A stretch of 64,000 bases of DNA from Agromyces aureus (GTDB taxonomy: Bacteria; Actinomycetota; Actinomycetes; Actinomycetales; Microbacteriaceae), in contig NZ_CP013979.1 of the NCBI RefSeq assembly GCF_001660485.1, forward strand, positions 3,844,001 to 3,908,000, read 5' to 3'. Shown here one piece after another: positions 1-7,739 of the stretch (its first letter is position 1; the number at the start of each line of letters is the position of its first letter). The notes below the pieces were generated by a model. The model saw nothing but the letters and a program-made list of their open reading frames with translations, was not told the origin of the DNA and ran no database searches. The position numbers and the translations under genes are program-made.

Positions 1-1
1 A

Positions 2-535
2 GTCGGTTGCCGCAGCGACCATCGCGTCTTGGTCGCTGGTGCCTGCCAGCTCGGTCCCGCCGGATTCGTCGACGGAGGAGATCGTGCCCCAAGCGCCGAA
101 GTCTCGGTAGACGATGACGACGGTGCGACCAATCTCGTTCGCGTATGAGCTTGCGACCTCGCGGATGCTTCTTACGCCCGCCATGGGCGCAAACTCGTCG
201 TCGGTCTGGGTCTGGGCCGCGCCGGGCGCTGCGTCGGCGACGATCTGGTCGATGACCGGCAGCGGGAGAGGTTGCCCGGGTGTCACGACGACGACGGTGC
301 CATCGTGAAGGTTGATGTCGCGGGGTGCGTTTCTCGCGAGTACCTGCTTCTCGAACTCGGAAAGCTCACCGTCTCCGTCCGTGTCCCCTTCGATTGGCGC
401 GGGGACCGCCGAAGCGGCTGCGTTCGGGGTATCGGTGGCGGGCAAGAACGAATTGGCCACCGTGGTACAGCCGGTGAGCAGGGGAAGCATCAGCAGCGCG
501 GTGAGGGCGACGCTGCCGGTTCGGGCCTTCAGCAT
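2..535 (-). CDS. Secreted lipoprotein with an EF-hand loop, 3' end outside window
   Basis: The reading frame starts at ATG 533-535 and runs off the left edge, so only the first 178 codons are visible. The N-terminus has a short basic head, a hydrophobic stretch and a lipobox LLTGC with the lipidated Cys at residue 23, so export and lipid anchoring on the outer face of the membrane are expected. Residues 51-62 read DTDGDGELSEFE, a textbook EF-hand/dockerin-type calcium loop (Asp at 1, 3 and 5, Gly at 6, Glu at 12). The rest (about 63-178) has no family I recognise. Function unknown; the exported calcium-binding nature is seen in the sequence, and the fold is inferred. Confidence 0.75.
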   Translation of the reverse strand, partial: MLKARTGSVALTALLMLPLLTGCTTVANSFLPATDTPNAAASAVPAPIEGDTDGDGELSEFEKQVLARNAPRDINLHDGTVVVVTPGQPLPLPVIDQIVADAAPGAAQTQTDDEFAPMAGVRSIREVASSYANEIGRTVVIVYRDFGAWGTISSVDESGGTELAGTSDQDAMVAAATD

Positions 536-689
536 GCGGCGAATCTATCGCCTGCGGCCAACTTGCAAGCCCGGCCGCCCATCGATCACGACAAGCAGCC
601 CCTAAACCCGCAAGCCGGTCCATGGGCGCGCGCTTTGATGGCGATTCTCGTCATGCCGTCCAAAGCGTCGAGGAACTCGCGCGGATTTC

Positions 690-1109
690 CTATCCGAGGT
701 CCTCGAAGGTGTCCTCGCCGGGGCGCCAGACCATCCACGATCCGTCGTGAAAGCCCATGATCTCCGCAATCTCGACGTAGACCTCATCCGCGTTCGGATT
801 AATAAGCAGGGAGCCTGTGTCGAGAACGACGCGAAGCCCGGTACCTGATGCTTCACTCGTGGATAGCACGACCCCGGGTGTCAGTCGGCGCAGAGCATCT
901 GCGTAGCCCAAGTCGGACTCGCGCCACGACCGCGCATCCACCTCGACAACCGGCCACACGTAGCTGTTCAGGGTGACAGGACTTCCCGCACCTGGCGTGC
1001 CGTCGAAGCGAAACTGCACAGAGTCGTTGAGGACGAACTCGACGGAATACATCCGGTCGCCGACCATGCGCGGAAGCAGCTCGTTTGGAACGTACGTCTC
1101 TGATGGCAA
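690..1109 (-). CDS. Hypothetical protein, DUF6188-like
   Basis: A 139-residue soluble protein without signal peptide or membrane segment. The general look (an early strand-rich segment with MYSVEFVLNDSVQFRF and an acidic C-terminus ending WRPGEDTFEDLG) reminds me of the DUF6188 family of small actinobacterial proteins, but I cannot confirm that. The start is a TTG; it was chosen because GAGAAGGGA lies about 10 bases upstream, and no better ATG exists in frame near it (the first internal Met is residue 15). It lies alone between the lipoprotein and a decayed recombinase, in a stretch that looks less conserved than the rest of the window. Role not known. Confidence 0.6.
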   Translation of the reverse strand: MPSETYVPNELLPRMVGDRMYSVEFVLNDSVQFRFDGTPGAGSPVTLNSYVWPVVEVDARSWRESDLGYADALRRLTPGVVLSTSEASGTGLRVVLDTGSLLINPNADEVYVEIAEIMGFHDGSWMVWRPGEDTFEDLG

Positions 1110-1177
1110 CTCAGCCAGTCCCTTCTCGACGTGCCCATCATGCCCGATCGGGCTCTGCGAGGCTCAGACGACTGCCT

Positions 1178-1206
1178 CCGGACCGGACCGGACCGGATCG
1201 GACCGG
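1178..1206. repeat. Tandem pentamer repeat (GACCG/CCGGA)
   Basis: Five to six consecutive copies of a 5-bp unit (GACCG), with one A-to-T variant in the fourth or fifth copy. Non-coding; function unknown. Confidence 0.8.
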
Positions 1207-1350
1207 CGCCGCAACCCGATTCCGCCCGCAAGCCGGTCGCGCTGCGCATCAGGGGCCTTGGGTCCGGCTCCCTCTGCCATGGCTGTGTGCGTTTGACCCG
1301 CCCCGTAACCATTCCCGCGCGGGTGCCTGATACGGGACACATCGAGTGTT

Positions 1351-1369
1351 TCGAATCCTCGGGATTCGA
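1351..1369. repeat. Small perfect hairpin
   Basis: TCGAATCC and GGATTCGA pair perfectly around a 3-base loop TCG. It lies about 70 bases before the recombinase relic. It may be a leftover binding site or simply a small stem; there is no gene end nearby to make it a terminator. Confidence 0.6.
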
Positions 1370-1424
1370 GGCGTCTCGACGGTCGTCCGCCGGTCTCGGG
1401 AGGCAACGGGGGAACGCTGCGCGA

Positions 1425-1590
1425 CCGGGCCTTCCCGTGTTGAGCCTCAGCGGCGACGACGTCGACACATCGGCTCCGATGGGATCGATGCTGTTCACGA
1501 TCTTGGCTGCCCTGGCACAGATGGAACACGACGTCGAACGCCTACGAATCGTCGACTCGATCAGCAAACGCCGCGACGTCGGGAAAGAGG
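1425..1590 (+). pseudogene. Serine resolvase/invertase remnant
   Basis: About 50 codons read like the end of the catalytic domain of a small serine recombinase: a G-DDVDTSAPMGSMLF stretch, then ILAALAQMEHDVERL, then SISKRR. In intact resolvases this is the D-TPxG-x2-x-F motif followed by the long E helix (AALAxxExxxxxER). The N-terminal part with the catalytic serine and the C-terminal helix-turn-helix are missing, and downstream the similarity is lost. This is a dead fragment of a Tn3-type or phage/IS607-like recombinase gene, so it marks a past mobile-element insertion. The strand is rightward, opposite to both neighbours. Confidence 0.75.
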
Positions 1591-1669
1591 AAGCGACACG
1601 GTTCGATCACCGGACGCCGCCAAGTCGCGCCGAACTCCACACGCGCCGGGGCTCAACCCGCGCCCAGGT

Positions 1670-2371
1670 TCAGCCGGCGTCTCCGCTCACGGCACCGCCG
1701 CCCGACCCGGCCGCTGCGGCGCGGGCCGCGGCGGCCGCGCGCTCGACCCATTTCGGGGTGTCGCCGAACCGCTGCGGGGCGATGAGGAGACCGGCCGCGC
1801 TGTCGTCGATGAGCTGCTGGAGGCGCCGCTCGCGCGTGGCCTCCTGCTTGGCCGAGATCACCCAGTGCACGGCCATGCGCCGGTAGGTGGCCGTCGCCTG
1901 CTCGAGGAACGCGGATGCCGCGGGGTTCGCCTCGAGCCTCGCCGCCGCCTCGGGCGGCAGCTGCTCGTCGACCGACTCGTGCGAGTACACGCCGGTGCGG
2001 TCGGCCCGACGCCGCTCGTAGGCGGCCAGCCCGGCGGGGTGCATGCGCCCTTCGGCGGTGAGCCGCTCGACGTGGGCGATGTTGACGGCAGACCAGATGC
2101 TCGTGGACTTGCGCGGCGACCAGCGTTGGCGACGGGCGTCGTCGTCGATGCGCTGGGAGACGGAGTCGATCCAGCCGAAGCAGAGCGCCTCCGGCACGGC
2201 CTCGGCCCAGGTGAGGCCGGGGTTCTCGACGTGCTTCTTGTTGAGGCCCATCCAGAGTTCGGGCGCCGAGTCGTGGTTCGCCTCGAGCCAGGCGCGAAAC
2301 TCCGCCGCATCGGCGAAGAAGAGCGCCGGGCGCTCGGGCGTGCCTCCGGGGGTGCCGATCGATGAGGGCAT
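1670..2371 (-). CDS. YdeI/OmpD-associated family protein
   Basis: 233 residues, soluble. The N-terminal half carries features of the YdeI/OmpD-associated family: ELWMGLNKK, LTWAEAVPEALCFGWIDS, then RRQRWSPRKSTSIWSAVNIAHVERL. These are the most conserved positions of the family, sometimes labelled bacteriocin-protection protein. The C-terminal half (MAVHWVISAKQEATRERRLQQLIDDSAAG) fits the helical YdeI tail. The last 25 residues are an Ala/Gly-rich low-complexity extension. ATG start at 2369-2371. The molecular function of the family is poorly known; some members affect resistance to antimicrobial peptides. Confidence 0.85.
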   Translation of the reverse strand: MPSSIGTPGGTPERPALFFADAAEFRAWLEANHDSAPELWMGLNKKHVENPGLTWAEAVPEALCFGWIDSVSQRIDDDARRQRWSPRKSTSIWSAVNIAHVERLTAEGRMHPAGLAAYERRRADRTGVYSHESVDEQLPPEAAARLEANPAASAFLEQATATYRRMAVHWVISAKQEATRERRLQQLIDDSAAGLLIAPQRFGDTPKWVERAAAAARAAAAGSGGGAVSGDAG

Positions 2372-2383
2372 GCGCTCAGTCTG

Positions 2384-3064
2384 TCAGCGGCCGCCGACAC
2401 CGGGGCGGCGACCAGCGGTGCCGGATGCGGCGGCGGCTGCAGCGACCTCTGGATGCTCGGCCGGGAGCCCGTGCCGCTTGCCGTCGCGCAGCAGGGCGAG
2501 GTTGCGGGACTCCCAGTCGCGCATCTCCTGGCGCACGCCCTCGAGGATCCGGCTCTCGGGGCAGGCCGGCAACGGCTTGCCGCACGAGCAGGCGCCGGGC
2601 TTGCGTGGGTCGGGGTGGTGGAACGCCTGCAGCTGCCACAGGGCGACCATGGCTCGATCGAGACGCCGGTTCGTCAGCTCGGTGGCCCGCTCGGCACGGC
2701 GCACGAGCTCGCCCTCGAGGTCGCGCCGCAGCGCGGCTCCGGTCTCACCCGATCCGTCGATCGCGCCGGCCCGCAGCTGGTCGCGCTCGGCGGTGAGCGA
2801 GCCGATCGTCGCCGCAGCCTCGGCTGCCGCCTCGTCGGCACCGGTCCGCGCGTCGGCGGCCGCGGCATCCCGAGCCTCGACGATGGACCGCCACAGCGAG
2901 ACGTGCTCGCGATCGCGACGCTCGGCCTTGTCGTCGCCCAGGTGGCGACGACAGTGCTTGCAGACGACGTGGTCGGTGGGCGAGGCGAACACGAAGTGCT
3001 GCACGGACTCGCAGCAGAGGCAGCGCGCCTCGACGTCGGTGTGCAGCGGGAAGGAGTGCGGCAT
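2384..3064 (-). CDS. Hypothetical zinc-ribbon/coiled-coil protein
   Basis: 226 residues from ATG 3062-3064. It begins with a likely zinc ribbon: CLCC at about residues 14-17 and CKHC about 17 residues later. A charged, Ala/Glu/Arg-rich region (about 45-130) then looks helical or coiled-coil. A second short Cys cluster, CSCGKPLPAC, lies near residue 165. A longer open frame upstream overlaps the next gene and has no ribosome site, so the start at 3064 is preferred; it lies 2 bases after the stop of the upstream membrane protein, suggesting translational coupling. No function can be assigned. Confidence 0.65.
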   Translation of the reverse strand: MPHSFPLHTDVEARCLCCESVQHFVFASPTDHVVCKHCRRHLGDDKAERRDREHVSLWRSIVEARDAAAADARTGADEAAAEAAATIGSLTAERDQLRAGAIDGSGETGAALRRDLEGELVRRAERATELTNRRLDRAMVALWQLQAFHHPDPRKPGACSCGKPLPACPESRILEGVRQEMRDWESRNLALLRDGKRHGLPAEHPEVAAAAAASGTAGRRPGVGGR

Positions 3065-3066
3065 GC

Positions 3067-3447
3067 TCAGTCCCGGTTCCTCGTGCGGTCGCTCCTGGCG
3101 AGGAACGTGGCCGCCACGATCGTCGCGAGGCACAGCACGACCGGCCCGACGGTCTTCGCGACGTCGCCCTGCAGCGCTCCGATGTAGGCGTCGATGCCCT
3201 GCACGATCGTCATGGCGACGGCGACCGCGAGCAGCGCGGCATCCGATCGGAACATCGGCGCGACGAGTGCGAGCACGACCAGCGCGATGCTGCGGGATGC
3301 CGCGTACAGCGCGTCCGTCGCCTCCAACCCGCCGTCGACCACGGCGACGATCGCGAACGTCACGCTCACGGCGGCGCTGATCAGCGTGATGGCGTAGCAG
3401 ATCCAGAAGGCGGCCCCACGGGCAGCGGTGCGCGTCGTTTCGCTCAT
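3067..3447 (-). CDS. Small multi-pass membrane protein, unknown
   Basis: 126 residues with about four hydrophobic helices (roughly 12-35, 50-65, 70-90 and 95-117) joined by short loops. The layout resembles small actinobacterial integral membrane proteins with four helices, but I recognise no named family. It is the first gene of a two-gene unit with the zinc-ribbon protein, whose ATG comes 2 bases after this stop. ATG start at 3445-3447. Confidence 0.65.
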   Translation of the reverse strand: MSETTRTAARGAAFWICYAITLISAAVSVTFAIVAVVDGGLEATDALYAASRSIALVVLALVAPMFRSDAALLAVAVAMTIVQGIDAYIGALQGDVAKTVGPVVLCLATIVAATFLARSDRTRNRD

Positions 3448-3478
3448 GGCCTCAGCGTGGACGACGCGCGGGCGCCGG

Positions 3479-3667
3479 TCAAGCGAGGCGGCGGCGCGGC
3501 CTCAAGCCGAGCCACGACCTGCGCGGTGCGCCGCTCGGCGCACGGTCGGCGCCGAGCTCTCCCTCGAGGATGCGCTCGCGCTGCTCGCGGCGGCGCTCGA
3601 GATCACGCGTGATGCGCGCCTCCTCGGACTGCTGGAGATGGAGGTAGCTGAGTTCCGAGATCATCAT
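3479..3667 (-). CDS. Small charged hypothetical protein
   Basis: 62 residues starting at a double ATG, with AGGGAG about 6 bases upstream. The N-terminal half (residues 1-35) is a predicted helix rich in Glu, Arg and Gln; the C-terminus is strongly basic and ends RRRLA. The longer open frame upstream lacks a ribosome site and was not used. Similar short Met-Ile-Ser-Glu-Leu peptides occur in actinobacteria, but I know no function. Confidence 0.55.
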   Translation of the reverse strand: MMISELSYLHLQQSEEARITRDLERRREQRERILEGELGADRAPSGAPRRSWLGLRPRRRLA

Positions 3668-3770
3668 GTCGACTCCCTGTTCGTCTGGAGTCGACGTTCG
3701 TCGCTGAGGTGGTGGGCGCGTATGGGGCGATCGCCCTATTCGCTCGGGGCCCGCCACCGGCATCCGCTCG

Positions 3771-3826
3771 ATCAGGCGCGACGGGCGATCAGGCGCGACG
3801 GGCGCTCAGGCGACGGGCGCTCAGGC
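3771..3826. repeat. 17-bp tandem repeat at the paaG 3' end
   Basis: Two exact 17-bp units beginning ATCAGGCGCGACGGGCG (3771-3787 and 3788-3804) are followed by a 15-bp variant (3805-3819) and a partial fourth unit that includes the paaG stop. The repeat lies in the non-coding gap after paaG and looks like recent slippage. Confidence 0.8.
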
Positions 3827-4606
3827 CCGGCCGGTGAAGACCGGCTTGCGCTTCTGCTGGAACGCCGCGAAGCCCTCGCGGTAGTCGTCGGTGTCGCAGA
3901 GTGCGGCCTGGGCGCGGTTCTCGTCGGCCATCGACGCCCAGAGTCCGAGCCGGTCGTCGCGGAGCGACGCGACGAGCGCCTTCGAGGCGATGAACGCCTG
4001 CGTGGCCCCGGTCGCCGCGACCCGTGCCGCGGAGCGGGCGGCATCCGTCACCTCGTCGGCGGGGAAGACCCGGGAGAACAGCCCGGCGGCCACGGCCTCG
4101 GCGCCCGACATGAGCCGGCCCGTGACGATGAGGTCCATGGTGCGGTGCGCGCCGAGGCGCTCGACGAAGAGCGCGTGCCCGCCCGAGTCGAGCGTCGCGC
4201 CGAGGTTCGCGAACGGCGAGCCGATCTTCGCGGTGTCGGCGACGTAGACGATGTCGCTTGCCACGAGCAGCCCGAGCCCGACGCCCAGGCACGCGCCGTG
4301 GGCGACGGCGAAGGTCGGCACGGGCAGCGCGGCCATGCGCTCGAGCAGCGGCTGCACGCGCCCCCCGAGGTAGCCCAGCACGTCGTCGTCGCGAGGGTCG
4401 ACACCCGCGATGTCGCGTCCGGCGCAGAACGCGCGCCCCTCGCCGCGGAGCACGAGGGCGCGCACCTCGCCGGTGCTGGCGAGCCGCTCGGCCTCGGCGT
4501 ACGCGCCCGCGAGCTCGTCGAGCGCCTGCTCGTCGAGCGCGTTGAGCTTGTCGGGCGCGTTCAGCACGATCTCGGCGACGCCGTCGGCCACGGTGATCTC
4601 GATCAT
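3821..4606 (-). CDS. paaG: PaaG-type enoyl-CoA isomerase
   Basis: 261 residues of the crotonase fold. Visible family marks are the oxyanion-hole segments FCAGRDIAG (about 61-69) and AHGACLGVGLGLL (about 103-115), and the C-terminal DYREGFAAFQQKRKPVFTG, which closely matches the end of E. coli PaaG. PaaG isomerises ring-1,2-epoxyphenylacetyl-CoA to the oxepin form, the step after the PaaABCDE epoxidase. It is the last gene of the leftward paa operon, 85 bases after paaE, and has GAAGGGA before its ATG. A second crotonase (17226-18014) serves the lower pathway; which one is PaaG rests mainly on position and the C-terminus. Confidence 0.85.
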   Translation of the reverse strand: MIEITVADGVAEIVLNAPDKLNALDEQALDELAGAYAEAERLASTGEVRALVLRGEGRAFCAGRDIAGVDPRDDDVLGYLGGRVQPLLERMAALPVPTFAVAHGACLGVGLGLLVASDIVYVADTAKIGSPFANLGATLDSGGHALFVERLGAHRTMDLIVTGRLMSGAEAVAAGLFSRVFPADEVTDAARSAARVAATGATQAFIASKALVASLRDDRLGLWASMADENRAQAALCDTDDYREGFAAFQQKRKPVFTGRA

Positions 4607-4691
4607 CGTCGATCCCTTCTCGGTGGTTCGGTTCGCGGTGGTGCGTCCAGCGCGATCACCTCTCGTGCCCCGCTCACGCCCGACCCGGCGC

Positions 4692-5909
4692 TCACACGTC
4701 GTAGTCGACCGTGACGCGGTCGGAGGTCGGGTGCGACTGGCAGGTGAGCACGTACCCGCGCTCGAGCTCGTCGGGCTCGAGCGCGTAGTTCTCGGTCATC
4801 GTGACATCGCCGTCGACGAGCCGGGCGCGGCACGTGCCGCAGACCCCGCCGGCGCACGCGAACGGCACGTCGGGCCGCACGCGCAGGGCCGCGTTGAGGA
4901 TCGACTCGTGCGCCGAGACCGGGCTCTCGACGGTCGAGGACTGCCCGTCGAGCGTGAACTCGATCGCGAACGTGCGCTCGCCCTGCTGCACCTCGACGGG
5001 GCGGCCGCGCTGCGGCTCCACCCGCTCGGCGTCGCTGGTGAACAGCTCGTAGCGCACGTGCTCGGCCGGCACGCCCCGCTCGGCGAGGGTGTCGCGGGCG
5101 AGCTGCACGAGCTCGAACGGCCCGCAGAGGAACCACTCGTCGACCGTCTCCGGGCGGATCAGCACGTCGAGCATGGTGCCGAGCTTCTCGGCGTCGATGC
5201 GGCCCGACAGCAGCGGCGCGGTGCGCTGCTCGCGCGAGAGCACGTGGTGCAGCGCGATCCGCGAGGGGTAGCGGTCCTTCAGCTCGGCGAGCTCCTCGAG
5301 GAACATCACGTCGAGGGTCGACCGGTTCGTGTAGATCAGTTCGAACTCGGATGTCGCCGAGCGGGCCAGCACCGTGTGGGCGAGCGCCATGAGCGGGGTG
5401 ATGCCCGATCCTGCGGCGATCGCGACGATGTGCTTGCCGTCGAGCGCGTCGAGGGTCGAGGTGAAGGTGCCCTGCGGACTCATCACGTCGAGCGCGTCGC
5501 CGGCCTTCAGCTCGGCGTTCGCCCAGGTCGAGAAGATGCCGCCGAGGTCGCGCTTGATGCCGACCGAGATGGTGCCGGTGCCGTCGGCGGAGCGCTCGGG
5601 CGGGCGGCAGATCGAGTAGCTGCGGCGGCGCTCGTGCCCCTCGAGCTCGGTGCGGAGGGCCACGTACTGGCCGGGCAGGTAGGCGTACTCGTCGGCGAGC
5701 TCGGCGGGCACCGCGAACGTCACCTCGACGGCGTCGGCGGTGAGCGGTCGCACCTCGGCGACCTCGAGCGTGTGGAACCTCGCACGACGGCGCTTCGGCA
5801 GGTGGCCGCCGCCCACGGTGGAGGCGAGGAACGCCTCGGCCGCGGCATCCGAAGCCCCGCTCGTGATCGGGGCCGACGTCGTCGTCGACCCGAGGTTGCG
5901 CGCGGCCAT
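4692..5909 (-). CDS. paaE: PaaE, reductase of the phenylacetyl-CoA epoxidase
   Basis: 405 residues. Residues about 50-150 form the FAD-binding ferredoxin-reductase domain (PGQYVAL and RRRSYSICRPP are the flavin contacts). About 160-300 is the NAD(P)H domain (GSGITPLMALAHTVLA, LCGPFELV). The C-terminus is a plant-type 2Fe-2S ferredoxin with CAGGVCGTCRARL and a fourth Cys in VLTCQSHP. It passes electrons from NADPH to the di-iron PaaA. An N-terminal extension of about 40 residues (Ser/Thr/Ala-rich) is longer than in E. coli. The ATG overlaps the paaD stop as TGATG, so the two are translationally coupled. Confidence 0.97.
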   Translation of the reverse strand: MAARNLGSTTTSAPITSGASDAAAEAFLASTVGGGHLPKRRRARFHTLEVAEVRPLTADAVEVTFAVPAELADEYAYLPGQYVALRTELEGHERRRSYSICRPPERSADGTGTISVGIKRDLGGIFSTWANAELKAGDALDVMSPQGTFTSTLDALDGKHIVAIAAGSGITPLMALAHTVLARSATSEFELIYTNRSTLDVMFLEELAELKDRYPSRIALHHVLSREQRTAPLLSGRIDAEKLGTMLDVLIRPETVDEWFLCGPFELVQLARDTLAERGVPAEHVRYELFTSDAERVEPQRGRPVEVQQGERTFAIEFTLDGQSSTVESPVSAHESILNAALRVRPDVPFACAGGVCGTCRARLVDGDVTMTENYALEPDELERGYVLTCQSHPTSDRVTVDYDV

Positions 5910-6544
5910 CAGAGCACCTTGAAGTAGTCGAAGGGCTCGAGGCAGTCGAGGCACTCGTAGAGCGCCTTGCACGAGGTCGAGCCGAAGCGGGCGAGTTCGC
6001 GCGTGTGCAGCGAGTCGCAGCGCGGGCACTTGACCGCGAGCTGCACGCGCACGGGGCCGGCGTCGCGCGCAGCCGCTCGACCCGTCGGCGCCTGGATGCC
6101 GTAGCGGCGCAGCTTCGCCTTGCCGCTCTCGCTCATCCAGTCGGTGGTCCAGGCGGGGGCGAGCACGAGGTCGACGTGCACGTCGTCGTACCCGGCGTGC
6201 GTGAGCGCGAGCAGCACGTCGTCGCGCATGGCGTCGAGTGCGGGGCATCCGCTGTACGTGGGCGTGAGCTGCACGCGCACGACGCCGTCGTCGGCGACCT
6301 CGACCGAGCGCAGCACGCCCAGATCCTCGATCGTGAGCACCGGGATCTCGGGGTCGGTCACGGTCGCGGCCACCCGCCACGCGGCGGCATCCACCGGTCG
6401 AGTGGGGCGCACGGCGACGGTCTCCGCCGGTCGAGGAGCGCCCGACGCAGGAGGACGCGTCTCGAGACCCGCCTCCGAGGTCTCGAGACGCTCGCTGGCG
6501 CTCGCTCCTCGACCGGCGACCTCGGGGCCGGCGACCGCGGTCAC
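5909..6544 (-). CDS. paaD: PaaD, maturation factor for the epoxidase
   Basis: About 211 residues. The N-terminal MIP18/DUF59 domain shows DPEIPVLTIEDLGVLR and TPTYSGCPALDAM; the C-terminus has a zinc ribbon (CPRC and CLDC pairs). PaaD is required for Fe-S loading or assembly of PaaE. The start is GTG 6542-6544, overlapping the paaC stop as GTGA; GTG 6545-6547 is an alternative. Oddly, residues about 8-40 are encoded by a palindromic repeat element (6425-6518), so this PaaD has an extra, low-information N-terminal segment ahead of the DUF59 domain. Family assignment is firm; the function of the extension is unknown. Confidence 0.93.
   Translation of the reverse strand: MTAVAGPEVAGRGASASERLETSEAGLETRPPASGAPRPAETVAVRPTRPVDAAAWRVAATVTDPEIPVLTIEDLGVLRSVEVADDGVVRVQLTPTYSGCPALDAMRDDVLLALTHAGYDDVHVDLVLAPAWTTDWMSESGKAKLRRYGIQAPTGRAAARDAGPVRVQLAVKCPRCDSLHTRELARFGSTSCKALYECLDCLEPFDYFKVL
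6425..6518. repeat. Composite palindromic (REP/BIME-like) element inside paaD
   Basis: A 94-bp element bounded by perfect 16-bp inverted arms, CGCCGGTCGAGGAGCG (6425-6440) and its complement (6503-6518). Inside lie a second pair of inverted 13-mers, GCGTCTCGAGACC (6457-6469) and GGTCTCGAGACGC (6479-6491). It is two copies of a shorter unit placed head to head. Single units of the same family are at 17184-17214 and 41463-41493. It is read through in frame by paaD. Confidence 0.85.
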
Positions 6545-7437
6545 CACGACGCCCCCGGGTGCTGGCGTGCGAGCACCTGCATCTCGGCGAGCAGCGGCCC
6601 GAGGTGCTCGGTGTGCCGGCCCTCGCGTCCGCCACCGGAGGCGATGAACGCGGTGCGACCGGTGGGCCGTTCGAGCCCGGCCTCGGCGAACACGGCGTCG
6701 ACCGCCGCCTCGAACGCGGGGCGCAGGGTCGACGGCAGCACGGCGACGCCGTCGTCCGCCAGCCGCGCGGTGAGCTCGTCGTCGACGAACAGCTCGTCGA
6801 CGTACGGCCAGGTGTCGGTCACCGCGACGATCATGCGGCGACGGGACTCGTCGGTGCCGCCCGCGAGGCGCAGCACCCACTGCACGGCGTGGTCGCGGTG
6901 GTAGTCGACCTCTTTCACCGACTTCGCCGCGATGGCCGCGATCGTCGCGTCGGTCGAGGACTCGAGCGCGCGGTAGAGCTCGTACAGGTACAGCGAGGCG
7001 ACGAGCTGGCGGGCGATCGTGTGCGCGAAGTCGCCGTTGGGCTGTTCGAACAGCCACGCGTTGCGGAACTCGGGCTCGCCGCGCCAGTAGGCGAGGTCGT
7101 CCTCCGAGCGCCCGGTCGCCGTTCCGGCGTAGTGCAGCAGGGAGCGCGCGTGGCCGATGAGGTCGAGGCCGATGTTGCCGAGCGCGACGTCCTCCTCGAG
7201 CTCTGGGGCGCGCGTGATCCACATGCCGAGCTGCTGGGCGAGCACGAGGGCGTCGTCGCCGAGGCGCATGGCGTACTCCGCGGCATCCGTCGACGCCACG
7301 CGACCGGCACCCGTGATGCCGGAGCCCGCGAGCTCCTCGGCGAGCGCGAGCTCGTCGACCGTGACCGAGCCGTGGAGGTCGTGGCCGGCGTCGTGGCCCG
7401 TGTCGTGCCCGGCATCGTGCAGGGAGGGCGCGCTCAC
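6541..7437 (-). CDS. paaC: PaaC, structural subunit of the epoxidase
   Basis: 298 residues, starting at GTG 7435-7437, which overlaps the paaB stop as GTGA. It belongs to the ferritin-like PaaA/PaaC fold. Conserved stretches include LGMWITRAPELEEDVALGNIGLDLIGHAR, LEQPNGDFAHTIARQL-like and KEVDYHRDHAVQWVLRLAGGT (the latter shared with all PaaC proteins). PaaC pairs with PaaA as the non-catalytic partner in the multicomponent monooxygenase. The first 30 residues hold a run of His/Asp-rich repeats (HDAGHDTGHDAGHD) that is not typical of PaaC and may be a disordered or metal-binding leader. Confidence 0.95.
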   Translation of the reverse strand: MSAPSLHDAGHDTGHDAGHDLHGSVTVDELALAEELAGSGITGAGRVASTDAAEYAMRLGDDALVLAQQLGMWITRAPELEEDVALGNIGLDLIGHARSLLHYAGTATGRSEDDLAYWRGEPEFRNAWLFEQPNGDFAHTIARQLVASLYLYELYRALESSTDATIAAIAAKSVKEVDYHRDHAVQWVLRLAGGTDESRRRMIVAVTDTWPYVDELFVDDELTARLADDGVAVLPSTLRPAFEAAVDAVFAEAGLERPTGRTAFIASGGGREGRHTEHLGPLLAEMQVLARQHPGASW

Positions 7438-7739
7438 AGGTGCTTCACCCCTTCGCTCTTCGTGTAGTAGACGGCGTGGCGGTAGTTCTTGCCTGCGGGG
7501 CTCTCGAAGAAGGCGCCCTTCGCGTCGGGGTCGCTCGTGGTGATCGCCTCGGCGGGCACCACCCAGATCGAGATGCCCTCGTTGCGGCGCGTGTAGAGGT
7601 CGCGCGCGTTGCGCACGGCCATGTCGGAGTCGGGCGCGTGCAGCGAGCCGACGTGCACGTGGCTGAGGCCGCGGTTGGCGCGCACGAAGACCTCCCACAG
7701 GGGCCAGGGTTCGGTTCCCATCTCACCGGGGGTGCTCAT
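7434..7739 (-). CDS. paaB: PaaB subunit of the epoxidase
   Basis: 101 residues. WPLWEVFVRANRGLSHVHVGSLHAPD and ALxNARDxYTRR-type stretches are characteristic of PaaB, the small subunit that bridges PaaAC heterodimers. The ATG overlaps the paaA stop as TGATG, and the stop overlaps the paaC GTG. Length matches the family (about 95 residues). Confidence 0.96.
   Translation of the reverse strand: MSTPGEMGTEPWPLWEVFVRANRGLSHVHVGSLHAPDSDMAVRNARDLYTRRNEGISIWVVPAEAITTSDPDAKGAFFESPAGKNYRHAVYYTKSEGVKHL

Larger units (their letters stand above)
1110..1424. other. Non-coding stretch with short repeats and a small palindrome
   Basis: I see no convincing gene here. It holds a CCGGA-type tandem repeat and an 8-bp inverted repeat, both listed separately, and leads into a recombinase relic. 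The open frames across it are low-complexity translations of GC-rich DNA. Confidence 0.5.

Noticed and set aside
690..1567. A longer left-going frame overlapping the DUF6188-like gene
   Set aside because: Its extra part is low-complexity and lies over the recombinase relic; the TTG start with a ribosome site is better supported.
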